The position numbers and the translations under genes were made by a program. The notes below the pieces were generated by a model that saw only the letters and a list, made by a program, of their open reading frames with translations, was not told the DNA's origin and ran no database searches. Positions 36,843 through 44,129 of a DNA stretch of 53,687 nt are shown here, piece after piece. Where the stretch lies: the NCBI GenBank assembly GCA_022824225.1, contig JAJEAH010000014.1, positions 1-53,687 on the forward strand, given 5' to 3'. This DNA is from Chloroflexota bacterium. GTDB taxonomy: Bacteria > Chloroflexota > UBA11872 > VXOZ01. Position 1 is the first letter of the stretch. Each line of letters opens with the position of its first letter.

Positions 36843-37070
36843 ATGACGACAAAACGCGAGGAGTTCTCCGCCCAAGCTGACGCAAAACTTCTGGCTGCCC
36901 TGCGGGCGCTTGCCAAGCAGGACGGCCGAGACTTTCAAGAAGTACTTGAGGATGCCATGCGCGTCTACGTAGCTGCGCGCGGTCAGAGTGAGCCTCGGAA
37001 AGCCGTGATGGAGCATTTCCAGGCAAGCCTTGAGAAGAATCGCAAACTTGCGGAGTTGCTTGCGCAGTAA
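36843..37070 (+). CDS. Small ribbon-helix-helix-like protein
   Basis: A 75-aa protein with the pattern FSAQADAKLLAALRALAKQDGRDFQEVLEDAMRVYVAAR (8-46). This fits a ribbon-helix-helix DNA-binding fold: a short strand, then two helices. A charged C-terminal tail (MEHFQASLEKNRKLAELLAQ) could bind a partner, as in antitoxins. No toxin ORF follows, so it is either an orphan antidote or a stand-alone regulator, perhaps of the M55 gene just upstream. The family call is from pattern only. Confidence 0.6.
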   Translation: MTTKREEFSAQADAKLLAALRALAKQDGRDFQEVLEDAMRVYVAARGQSEPRKAVMEHFQASLEKNRKLAELLAQ

Positions 37071-37100
37071 CGTACCACTTGGCGAGACCCACATCCAGAA

Positions 37101-37140
37101 TCAAAAGGAGCGCCCGGTGCTCGTGCACCGCAAGCGCTCC
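37101..37140 (-). terminator. Rho-independent terminator of the minus-strand RNA
   Basis: On the minus strand GGAGCGC pairs with GCGCTCC, with an inner GGTGC/GCACC helix around ACGA, followed by TTTTGATT. Read on the plus strand the tail is only CTTTAAA, so it could also serve the RHH gene more weakly. Confidence 0.7.
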
Positions 37141-37173
37141 CTTTAAATTCCCTAAGGCCGCTCCGTGGTCTCG

Positions 37174-37221
37174 TTACCGAGACCTCACGGAGGCGGCCCT
37201 GGATTTACAACTAACATCCAT
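37174..37221 (-). CDS. Possible 15-aa leader peptide within the small RNA
   Basis: ATG at 37221 sits 8 nt after AGGAGG (37235-37230), an ideal ribosome binding site. The ORF reads MDVSCKSRAASVRSR and stops with TAA in the loop of the hairpin. It shows no run of a single regulatory amino acid beyond three Arg and four Ser. It may be a leader peptide, a toxic peptide or merely part of a ribosome-binding RNA. Confidence 0.4.
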   Translation of the reverse strand: MDVSCKSRAASVRSR

Positions 37222-37249
37222 GGGCATCACCTCCTTTCTCTTGCCAGAC

Positions 37250-37279
37250 ATCATACTACACACACTGACACGCTGTCTA
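37250..37279 (-). promoter_or_regulatory. Predicted sigma-70 promoter of the minus-strand RNA
   Basis: On the minus strand TAGACA (37279-37274) and TATGAT (37255-37250) are 18 nt apart, each one base from consensus. Transcription would start near 37243, giving a very short 5' leader before the extended ribosome binding site. Confidence 0.55.
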
Positions 37280-37351
37280 CCGCCCGCTCAGAGCACTGGG
37301 ATTGCTCCTGGCATAATATGGTCAGAGCCTTGACTTGCGAAGGGGTCCCAA

Positions 37352-38317
37352 TTGAAGCGCTTTTGCCTCCTCATCCGCATCGTCGCGCTCTGCTTGGCCG
37401 TATCGTGCGCGCAGGCCGCGCCTGCTGCTGTTCCCCCAACCGCCACTCCGGCAACAGCCGCTGCCGTCCCCACGCCGACGCAGATTCCGGGCCGCGACGA
37501 TCTCTACCAGTTGCATGACGTGCCGGAGCACCTGGCCTATATCCGGTGGGGGTGGATTCACGGCCAAGATTCGGAGGGCAAAAGGTTCGATGAGCTTGAG
37601 GAGTTGGTGTTTGAGTTCACGATCCACAACGACGTGCAGCCCATAGGGGGCGGCTACGGATACTACTTGATGCTTGGCCATAGCAGAATCTCCGGTGTGC
37701 CCTTCTATTTTGGCGTGCAGACTGACGTGAAATACCCTGACGTTGCGCTATCGTACGGCAAGGGTCTGATCTTCTCCCGCTGGGACACCCGTGACCTTGC
37801 CAACACCCTCTACGCGCAAGAGGACGGCTGGACGGAGTCGTCCGATCACGAGGGAGACTTCATCGGCGTGCGGCGTTCGTATGCCTGGGGGCCGGGCGAC
37901 TATCGCGTGCGGCTGGCGCCTGACGAATCTGCGCCGCAGGACCCTGACGGGGCGTGGTTTGGGGTGTGGATCACGGACCTCAGCAACGCTGAAACTACCT
38001 GGATCGGCTCGCTCAAGTTTCCGCTCCAGGATGGTAGAGCCGTGATACAGACACCCGTGTACACCACCATGGAGTTTTACGCGGTGATTCCCGGTTCGCA
38101 ATTCAGGCCGATCGACATGCCAACGTGGCGCGTCTCCCTCCGGCGGCCGGTCGGTGACGGCGTAACGGCGCACTGGGGTCGCACCGGCTACTCTGCGCTC
38201 GAGGGCAAAATCACGAATGCCGACATTCGCTACGACGTGACCAAGGACATCGTGCACATTCAGGCAGGCGGGGCAACGGAGCGCCGTACCGAGCCGGGCG
38301 ACGTCGAGTTTTGGTAG
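37352..38317 (+). CDS. Predicted secreted lipoprotein, uncharacterised
   Basis: A 321-aa protein with an N-terminal hydrophobic segment and lipobox-like LAVSC (Cys19), then a Pro/Thr/Ala-rich linker (about 22-45). The mature part is beta-rich, with YYLMLGHSRISGVPFYFGVQTDV, GLIFSRWDTRDLANT and GAWFGVWITDL. These recall DUF3472-type secreted domains, but I am not certain. The start is TTG 37352 with AAGGGG upstream; no ATG fits ahead of the signal sequence. It should be exposed on the outer face of the membrane. Function unknown. Confidence 0.6.
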   Translation: MKRFCLLIRIVALCLAVSCAQAAPAAVPPTATPATAAAVPTPTQIPGRDDLYQLHDVPEHLAYIRWGWIHGQDSEGKRFDELEELVFEFTIHNDVQPIGGGYGYYLMLGHSRISGVPFYFGVQTDVKYPDVALSYGKGLIFSRWDTRDLANTLYAQEDGWTESSDHEGDFIGVRRSYAWGPGDYRVRLAPDESAPQDPDGAWFGVWITDLSNAETTWIGSLKFPLQDGRAVIQTPVYTTMEFYAVIPGSQFRPIDMPTWRVSLRRPVGDGVTAHWGRTGYSALEGKITNADIRYDVTKDIVHIQAGGATERRTEPGDVEFW

Positions 38318-38388
38318 CGGCAATTGACGACGCAGTTGCGCTCTTTTGCGGTGTATCCGGCAGTAATTGGAGTAGGATTCCCAAGCCG

Positions 38389-39888
38389 CTAGGCGAACAT
38401 GTCCGCTAACGTTTCGGTCGCAATCCGTGCCTCGTCCCAAGGCAGCGATTCTTCCCCCCAGATGATGGAATGTTCGTGGCCCTTGCCGGCCAGGAGTACG
38501 GTATCGCCGGGCCGCGCCTGCTTGAAGGCGACGCGGAAGGCTTGGGCGCGGTCGACACTCAGGCTGTAGTCGCGGCCGTAGACGCAGCCGGCCTGCAGCG
38601 CGCCCGCCTCGATTTCGCGGCAAATGGCGTCCGGGTCTTCGCTGCGGGGGTCCTCACTGGTGATGACGAAGTAGTCGGCGTGCTTCGCCGCCACCGCGCC
38701 CATGAGCGCCCGTTTCTCCACGTCCCGCTCGCCCGCGCTGCCGAAAACGACGATGAGCCGTCCCAGCGTCACGCCGCGCAGGGCGTCCAGCACTAGGCGC
38801 AGGCTGTTGGGCGTGTGGGCGTAATCCACGATCACCGCGAACGGTTGGCCGGCGTTGATGACCTGCATGCGGCCGGGCACGCCGGGAAACGTGCGTGTCG
38901 CATCTGCGGCGGCGTCCAGCGGCACGCCAAGTCCCGTGACAATGGCCAGGGCCGCCAGGGTGTTGGCCACATTGAAACGGCAGACCAGCGGCGAGCGCAC
39001 CCGCGCTTCTCCCTCCGGCGCGGCCACGGTGAAGGCGGTGTGGTCGGCGCCCAACGCCATGTCCACGGCGCGCACGTCGGCCTGCTCGCCAAAGCCGAAC
39101 GTGCGCAAGCCCGGCGGCGCGATCGCGGCGAAATATGAAAGATGCTCGTCATCGGCGTTGAGCACGCTCACCTGGGGAAACGGTTTCGGCCCGCGCACCT
39201 TCACCCGCTGAAAGAGCAGACCCTTCGCTTCGCGGTACGCCGCGAGCGTCTTATGGAAGTCCAAGTGCTCGTGGGAGAGGTTCGTCAGCGCGGCGGCGTC
39301 GATCTGGACTGCGTCGAGCTTATGCAGCGCCAACCCGTGGGAGCTCGCTTCGACCACCGCATGCGTGCCTCCTTTGTCGGCAATTACGCGCAGCATCCGC
39401 TGCAGGTCCGACGCGTGCTGGGTGGTGAGGCGCGTCTCGTTGGGGTATTCCTGCCGGCTATCGTGAAAGGCCACCGTGGTGATGACGCCGGTGGGGTGTC
39501 CGCACGCGCGCAAAATGTGGCCGATGAGGGTTGCGGTCGTGCTCTTGCCGTCGGTGCCGGTGACGCCGATGACGCACAGGTCTTGCGAGGGGTTACCATA
39601 GAACGCTGCCGCCGCCTGCCCCAGCGCCTGCCACGTATCCGGCACGAGCACTTGGGTCACGCGCTCCGGCAGAGCCAGGCGCCGCGTGACGAGCACGGCG
39701 TCAGCGCCGTTTTTCACCGCAGCCGCCACGTAGTCGTGCCCGTCGCGGTGCAGTCCCTGGAGCGCGACGAAAAGCGCGCCCGCCCGCGCCTCGCGCGAGT
39801 CGTAGCAAAGCTGTGCAATGGGGACGTCCGCAGTGCCGATGAGCATTTGGACGTTGGGCACGGCGGCGAGGAGTTCGGAGAGTTGCAT
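38389..39888 (-). CDS. murE: UDP-N-acetylmuramoyl-tripeptide synthetase MurE
   Basis: A 499-aa Mur ligase that adds the third amino acid, normally meso-diaminopimelate, to UDP-MurNAc-L-Ala-D-Glu in the cytoplasm. The ATP-binding P-loop is in GVTGTDGKSTTA (about 108-119), followed by TTVAFHD, EASSHGLALHKLD, the LTNLSHEHLDFH block, and VDYAHTPNSL. The specificity loop reads SEDPRSEDPDAI where DAP-type enzymes have DNPR; the Arg is kept, so DAP remains likely. It is isolated from other mur genes and lacks a clear ribosome binding site. This supports a peptidoglycan-making organism, in line with the FtsEX cassette. Confidence 0.94.
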   Translation of the reverse strand: MQLSELLAAVPNVQMLIGTADVPIAQLCYDSREARAGALFVALQGLHRDGHDYVAAAVKNGADAVLVTRRLALPERVTQVLVPDTWQALGQAAAAFYGNPSQDLCVIGVTGTDGKSTTATLIGHILRACGHPTGVITTVAFHDSRQEYPNETRLTTQHASDLQRMLRVIADKGGTHAVVEASSHGLALHKLDAVQIDAAALTNLSHEHLDFHKTLAAYREAKGLLFQRVKVRGPKPFPQVSVLNADDEHLSYFAAIAPPGLRTFGFGEQADVRAVDMALGADHTAFTVAAPEGEARVRSPLVCRFNVANTLAALAIVTGLGVPLDAAADATRTFPGVPGRMQVINAGQPFAVIVDYAHTPNSLRLVLDALRGVTLGRLIVVFGSAGERDVEKRALMGAVAAKHADYFVITSEDPRSEDPDAICREIEAGALQAGCVYGRDYSLSVDRAQAFRVAFKQARPGDTVLLAGKGHEHSIIWGEESLPWDEARIATETLADMFA

Positions 39889-40103
39889 TAATCTTCTATC
39901 AGTTCTTGCTGCATAGATCTGTGCGCTTCGACAGGCTCAGCGCGAACGGTCTGTTATTTCAGGAGTTTATCCCCATCGCCTAACTTCCATTAATTGTAAC
40001 GCAGCGGCGCGAGAAAACAGACTAAGAAGACTGTGCCTATCCGGCGCAGAATTGTGTTTCAAGTACTTGGCAAGGCTCGGCAGGAGTTTCAGCCAAAGTG
40101 TCT

Positions 40104-40622
40104 TTAGCTCTCAAGGGGAAAAGGTTTGCACGTGCGTCTCAGCCGCAGCGGATGCGCCGGTTCGCCAGCCTTGGTAATGCCAAGCGCGTGCAGCGGGTGG
40201 GAGAACGCTTGGCGAAACGCCTGCGCGCGGTCACCCCACGCGCCGTGGACGCCCCACGCCGCGATCACGAGCGCGGATCCATCCGCCAAGTCCCGCAGGG
40301 CGTCGTCGTTATCCGGGCCGATGGGTTCGGGCGCAGCTCTCAGCGCCCGGGGATACGGCGTGCGCCAGGCGAACAGGTTGCCCACGCGCACGCTGCCGTA
40401 GCCCCAGTCCCGGGCAAAGCCGATGCAGCGGCGGATGGTCGGGTCGTTCTGTGTCGCGTCCGCCGTGGAGGGATTGAGCATGATGAACATAACCGGCGGC
40501 AGGCCAGCGTCCCACGTCCGCCAGAGCGCATAGCGGTAGCGGCCGCACGGCGAAAACTCCGCGCCGCTTTGCGCCGGGCCGCCGCGCACCATGCCGCTCA
40601 CACTCACAGTCGCCTGCCTCAT
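40104..40622 (-). CDS. DUF1643 domain-containing protein
   Basis: A 172-aa protein with the DUF1643 signature: FSPCGRYRYALWRTW, then FIMLNPSTADATQNDPTIRRCIGFARDWGYGSVRVGNLFAWRTP. The function of this family is unknown. The C-terminal part (VIAAWGVHGAWGDRAQAF, ALGITKAGEPAHPLRLRR) completes the domain, so the gene is full length. It is monocistronic, downstream of a repeat-rich stretch. Confidence 0.9.
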   Translation of the reverse strand: MRQATVSVSGMVRGGPAQSGAEFSPCGRYRYALWRTWDAGLPPVMFIMLNPSTADATQNDPTIRRCIGFARDWGYGSVRVGNLFAWRTPYPRALRAAPEPIGPDNDDALRDLADGSALVIAAWGVHGAWGDRAQAFRQAFSHPLHALGITKAGEPAHPLRLRRTCKPFPLES

Positions 40623-41366
40623 GCGTCTTTCGGCGAGAAATTACCAGTGACGTGAAGTATACCCAGCGCATAGCGCCTCGCCAATAGTGGAGTGTCCGGG
40701 AATCAGTAGCTCTTGACTTGATCACCTTGTTGGGCTAGATCTCATGTCATTCCGAGCGCAGCGTCGAACAGGGTTCGCTGACTTCGTCAAAGACGCGGAA
40801 TCTAAACTGCTCTTGACACTAGATTCTTCGTCGCTGCACTCCTCAGAATGACATTTCGGGGAGCAGCCGTTCACGTTGACACCCATACCTGTGCAGCCTA
40901 AGTCAATACCTACTAATCGCGGAGTGTCCATCCTTCGCAGGCCGCCTGCCGCCGCACCCGCCGCAACGCTAGCGCCGTTCGCGCGAGGCTTGCGGCTGCG
41001 GCTCCCCCCGGCCAATTCCATACCCGTATGGCAATCTGAGACTACATATATAGACAAGCAAGCGGACGTACGCTAGACTACTAGTCAATCGTATTGCCTC
41101 TCAGCGTTCGTGAGTACAACGGAAACGGTCCGGCATACTCGCAGAAAGGAGGCACGACTACGTCGAATTCTGGTCCATCGCTTGCGCTGCGTAAGCGGGA
41201 CGGCGTCCCGCCTGCACGGTCACCCCGATTCGGGCTCCCCCAACTCAATTCACCACAACGCTCCCTGCAGATTTACGCGGCCAAGCATTCGGAGCGCGCG
41301 CCAGTCGGGCGGGCGCTCTCCGCACATGCATCATGCAACCGTTGATCTAGAGAACGGAGTCTTCTG
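40623..41366. other. Divergent intergenic region with one palindromic element
   Basis: The stretch contains the TGTCATTCC-type palindrome at 40745-40853 and otherwise no recognisable gene. Short open frames at 40722-41076 and 41094-41367 have no protein-like sequence. Confidence 0.5.
40745..40853. repeat. Palindromic TGTCATTCCGAGCG element
   Basis: The left arm TGTCATTCCGAGCGCAGCG and right arm CGCTGCACTCCTCAGAATGACA are inverted, with GGAATCTA and TAGATTC inside. The loop holds GTTCGCTGACTTCGTC. It is the same family as the elements at the window ends and 43409-43485. Confidence 0.85.
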
Positions 41367-42728
41367 ATGAAAGCAACAGCGCTTACCCTTAGCCGACGAC
41401 GCATTCTGGCAGGGCTGGCCGGTACCGCCGCTCTGCTGCCGCTGGCTGCCTGCGGCACCGTGGCGGCCCCCGCCGCCGAGCAGGCGGAGGAGATGGCGGA
41501 AGAAGCCGCGCCGGCCGCGGAAGAACCCCAAGCGCCCGAGGTGCAAGTGGCCAAGTGGTTCACGGCGTCCTACGGCGGCGGCAGCTTCGACCCCGTGCAA
41601 GAAGGGCTGGTCAACAGCTTCAACGAGCAGAACGACCAGTTGCAGGCCGAGTACGTCATCGTGCCCGGCAACCAGCAGGACTGCATCGAAAAGGTCCGCA
41701 CCGGCCTGGCGGCCGGCGAACGCGACATCGGCATCTTCAACTGCAGCCCGATCTGGCTCGGCAACATCGGCCAGGCTGGCCTGGCAGCGGAACTCGACAG
41801 CCTGATCGCCCGCGACCAGGTGGACATGACCGAATACGCCCCCCTGGCCATCGAAGCGCATCACTACCAGGGCAGCCTCATCGCCATACCCCACTACGTC
41901 AACAGTCTCATCGCCGTCTACAACAAAGACCTGATGGACAAGCTCGGTGAAGAGTACCCGCAGGATTCGTGGACGTGGGACGACTTCATGACCTTCGTGC
42001 GCCGGCAGACCACCGGCGCGGGCGCGCAGAAGCAGTTCGCGCTAGCCACAATTCCCCGCGGCTTCAATCCCATCACGCCGTGGATCTGGATGGCGGGCGG
42101 CAGCACGTACGACGACGAGGAGAATCCCACCAAGTCCACCATGTCGTCGCCCGAAACGCGCGCCGGTCTCCAGTGGGTGTCCGATCTCTTCCACGTCCAT
42201 CAGGTCACGCCCCGGCCCGGCGAGGTGTCCGAAGACCTCTTCAGCGGCGGCGTGTCGCCCCTCATCGTTACCACCGGCGCGGCCATGTCCCGTTACCGGG
42301 GCGACCGGGTGTCGTTCGCGTGGGACGTGGTCGGCATTCCGGCAGGACCCGCCGGCAGAACGACCTTTGCCGGCAGCTACGCACAAGCGGTCTTTAGCGA
42401 TAGCATCGCCAAGGACGCGGCATGGGCGCTGCTCCGGCACGTCACCGGGCGCGAAGGCGCTTTGGCCATGTTGGCCGTCTCGCTCTCGGTGCCGGTGTAC
42501 ACGCCGGTGGCGGAGAACGAGTACCGCAACGCCGACGGACAGCCCGACGGCATTGACAATGTCCTCAACTTCCTGACGTACCTGCGCGGCCTGCCCAAGA
42601 ACCCCAACATGATCGCCATCTACGGACCCGCCTACGGCACGTACCTCGGCCAGATTTGGTCCGGCGAGGCGAGCGTGGAAGAAGCTACCGCCGCCATGGA
42701 TACCATCGTGGACGGCGAACTGGGCTAG
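41367..42728 (+). CDS. Extracellular solute-binding lipoprotein, second copy type
   Basis: A 453-aa substrate-binding protein of the ABC sugar type. The N-terminus has SRRRILAG (9-16), a Tat-type signal, and LAAC with Cys29 as the lipobox; an acidic Ala/Glu linker runs to about 57. The binding fold contains AKWFTASYGGGSFDPVQEG and the typical IAIPHYVNSLIAVYNKDLMDKLG and PQDSWTWDDFM blocks. It is not closely similar in sequence to the 8270 protein. There are no permease genes beside it. ATG 41367 has CGGAG upstream. A GC-rich hairpin follows the gene. Confidence 0.88.
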   Translation: MKATALTLSRRRILAGLAGTAALLPLAACGTVAAPAAEQAEEMAEEAAPAAEEPQAPEVQVAKWFTASYGGGSFDPVQEGLVNSFNEQNDQLQAEYVIVPGNQQDCIEKVRTGLAAGERDIGIFNCSPIWLGNIGQAGLAAELDSLIARDQVDMTEYAPLAIEAHHYQGSLIAIPHYVNSLIAVYNKDLMDKLGEEYPQDSWTWDDFMTFVRRQTTGAGAQKQFALATIPRGFNPITPWIWMAGGSTYDDEENPTKSTMSSPETRAGLQWVSDLFHVHQVTPRPGEVSEDLFSGGVSPLIVTTGAAMSRYRGDRVSFAWDVVGIPAGPAGRTTFAGSYAQAVFSDSIAKDAAWALLRHVTGREGALAMLAVSLSVPVYTPVAENEYRNADGQPDGIDNVLNFLTYLRGLPKNPNMIAIYGPAYGTYLGQIWSGEASVEEATAAMDTIVDGELG

Positions 42729-42767
42729 CCCTCCACGCCAAGGCGACGTCTACGGCGCCACCATCGG

Positions 42768-42805
42768 ACTCCCCGCGCGCGGTGTAACGGCGGCGCGCGG
42801 GGAGT
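42768..42805 (+). terminator. GC-rich hairpin after the solute-binding protein gene
   Basis: ACTCCCCGCGCGC pairs with GCGCGCGGGGAGT around GGTGTAACGGCG. There is no T-tract on either strand, so termination is probable only by context. Confidence 0.5.
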
Positions 42806-43021
42806 TCACCGTCTGGCCGGTCCAGGGCCGCGGGCGGCGCCAGCGGCAGTCCTGACAAGCGTGGTGCGCGCTGCCTGGCGCGTGCCCCTCGCGGCAACGC
42901 GCGGCGAACCGGCCCGCGGCAGTGGCGCGGGAGCGCGCCCCGGATGGGAACCCCAAGCTCTCGCGCCGGGGCGGCTCTGTCACTGTCTCTTGCGCACACG
43001 AATAGTAGGTAGTGTGGCTTA

Positions 43022-43203
43022 GAGCCTGTTTACAATCATTTTCCTCCGAATGCCGCTCTCCCAGAGCTACTTGAAGGAGGAATGAAACCGCCGCAAGTTG
43101 CCAAATAGCCGGTAGTGCTTCGACAGGGGCTTCGCGCAGCCCTCAGCACGAACGGCTAACATCAGCCTTGTAGACCCCCCCAAAGAAGATCGTAAACAGG
43201 CTC
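43022..43203. mobile_element. 182-bp MITE with 16-bp inverted ends and TTA target duplication
   Basis: The left end GAGCCTGTTTACAATC (43022-43037) and the right end, whose complement reads GAGCCTGTTTACGATC (43188-43203), differ at one base. Both flanks carry TTA (43019-43021 and 43204-43206), a 3-bp target duplication. There is no transposase inside. The interior contains a TTCGACAGG-type element. The ends resemble those of some IS5-superfamily elements; a helper element elsewhere is assumed. Confidence 0.8.
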
Positions 43204-43248
43204 TTAGGCTGCCCAGGTATGAGTGTCAACGTAAACGGCCGCTCCACG

Positions 43249-43485
43249 AAATGTCGTTCTGAGGAGCGCAGCCAAAGTGTCACTCTCTGAGGAGCGCAGC
43301 CGAAATGTCATTCTAAGGAGTGCTGCCAAGATGTCACTCAGAAGAGCGCAGCCAAAGTGTCACTCTGAGGGTGCAGCCAAAATGTCACTCTGAGGAGCAC
43401 AGCCGAAATGTCATTCTGAGGAGTGCAGCGACGAAGAATCTAGAGTCGGGAGCATCCTAGATTCCTCGCTGCGCTCGGAATGACA
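43249..43485. repeat. Tandem 26-bp arm repeats leading into a palindromic element
   Basis: Seven direct repeats of the type ATGTCATTCTGAGGAGCG-CAGCC run from 43249 to 43430, with single-base and small-length variants. The last one is the left arm of a complete TGTCATTC palindrome at 43409-43485 ending in CGGAATGACA. The tandem block looks like an expansion of that arm. Confidence 0.85.
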
Positions 43486-43545
43486 TGAGATCTAGCCCAG
43501 CAAGGAGTTCGAGTCTAGACATACTACTCCCCCTTGCGCAGATGC

Positions 43546-43574
43546 GTGACAGGCAAGCCGTCGTCTGTTATGAT
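43546..43574 (+). promoter_or_regulatory. Predicted sigma-70 promoter of the tRNA-Thr/tuf operon
   Basis: GTGACA (43546-43551) and TATGAT (43569-43574) are separated by 17 nt, each one base from consensus. Transcription would start near 43581, about 270 nt before the tRNA. No gene is seen between promoter and tRNA. Confidence 0.55.
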
Positions 43575-43849
43575 TAAGTTTGCCTTTGCGGTCAGCACGA
43601 GGCTTAATGTAGTGTGGAATTCACCGTGGAATCCCCACGCCGCCGGTCGGCGCTCGCTATGGCAGCGCCGGTGGCGTGTCGGGCAAGGCCCGGATCACAC
43701 GGCAGGCGCGAATTCGGCGGCGCACAGCCAGGCATTGCGGAAAAGGGCACGGACAACTTGCCGTGCCTTCTCTATCTCACAGGCCTGGCCCGGCGCGCCA
43801 CCGGGAACCGTGGCCGCGGCGCCTCGACCGGGGAGGCAGGCACGGAGTT

Positions 43850-43922
43850 GCCCACATAGCTCAGTCGGTAGAGCGCGATCTTGGTAAGATCGAGGTCACC
43901 GGTTCAATTCCGGTTGTGGGCT
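43850..43922 (+). tRNA. tRNA-Thr (anticodon GGU)
   Basis: A 73-nt cloverleaf: acceptor GCCCACA with TGTGGGC, D-arm GCTC/GAGC, anticodon stem CGATC/GATCG with loop TTGGTAA (anticodon GGT), T-arm ACCGG/CCGGT with loop TTCAATT, and discriminator T. CCA is not encoded. It is directly upstream of tuf, a linkage known from tufB operons in other bacteria. Confidence 0.95.
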
Positions 43923-44066
43923 CCGGCAGTGCCGGCGGCGAGCGCGTTGGCGTTGCGCGCCAAATACGTTGGCGTGAAACGCCAAAGACGCTGGCGTGAA
44001 ACGCCAAAGATGCTGGCAGTGCCAAAGAAGCTGGCGCTTTAAGCGCGTAGCGGGAATATCCCGCGC
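43923..44066 (+). repeat. Row of small hairpins between tRNA-Thr and tuf
   Basis: At least six short hairpins follow the tRNA: CCGGCAGTGCCGG; TTGGCG/CGCCAA twice with loops TTGCG and TGAAA; TGGCG-TGAAA-CGCCA; TGGCA/TGCCA; GGCGCTTTAAGCGC; and CGGGAATATCCCG. The central ones form 22-bp direct repeats (TTGGCGTGAAACGCCAA plus AGAC). They lie in the transcribed spacer before tuf. Confidence 0.7.
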
Positions 44067-44129
44067 GTTCAGGTTAGGTAACAACGGTAGTCCGATACGT
44101 AAACATACACGAGGTTGAGGAAAGAAACG

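Larger units (their letters stand above)
37101..37243 (-). ncRNA. Candidate structured small RNA with leader-like ORF
   Basis: A predicted transcript of about 140 nt starts near 37243 and ends at the terminator. Its 5' end carries AGAAAGGAGGTGAT (37239-37226), complementary over 14 nt to the 3' tail of bacterial 16S rRNA. A 15-codon ORF follows (37221-37174). A long hairpin (37197-37156) has arms GGCCGCCTCCGTG/CACGGAGCGGCC and GTCTCG/CGAGAC around GTAA, a GNRA-type loop on this strand only. The ORF stop codon begins in the loop. No gene follows on the same strand. I do not recognise a known RNA family. Confidence 0.55.
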
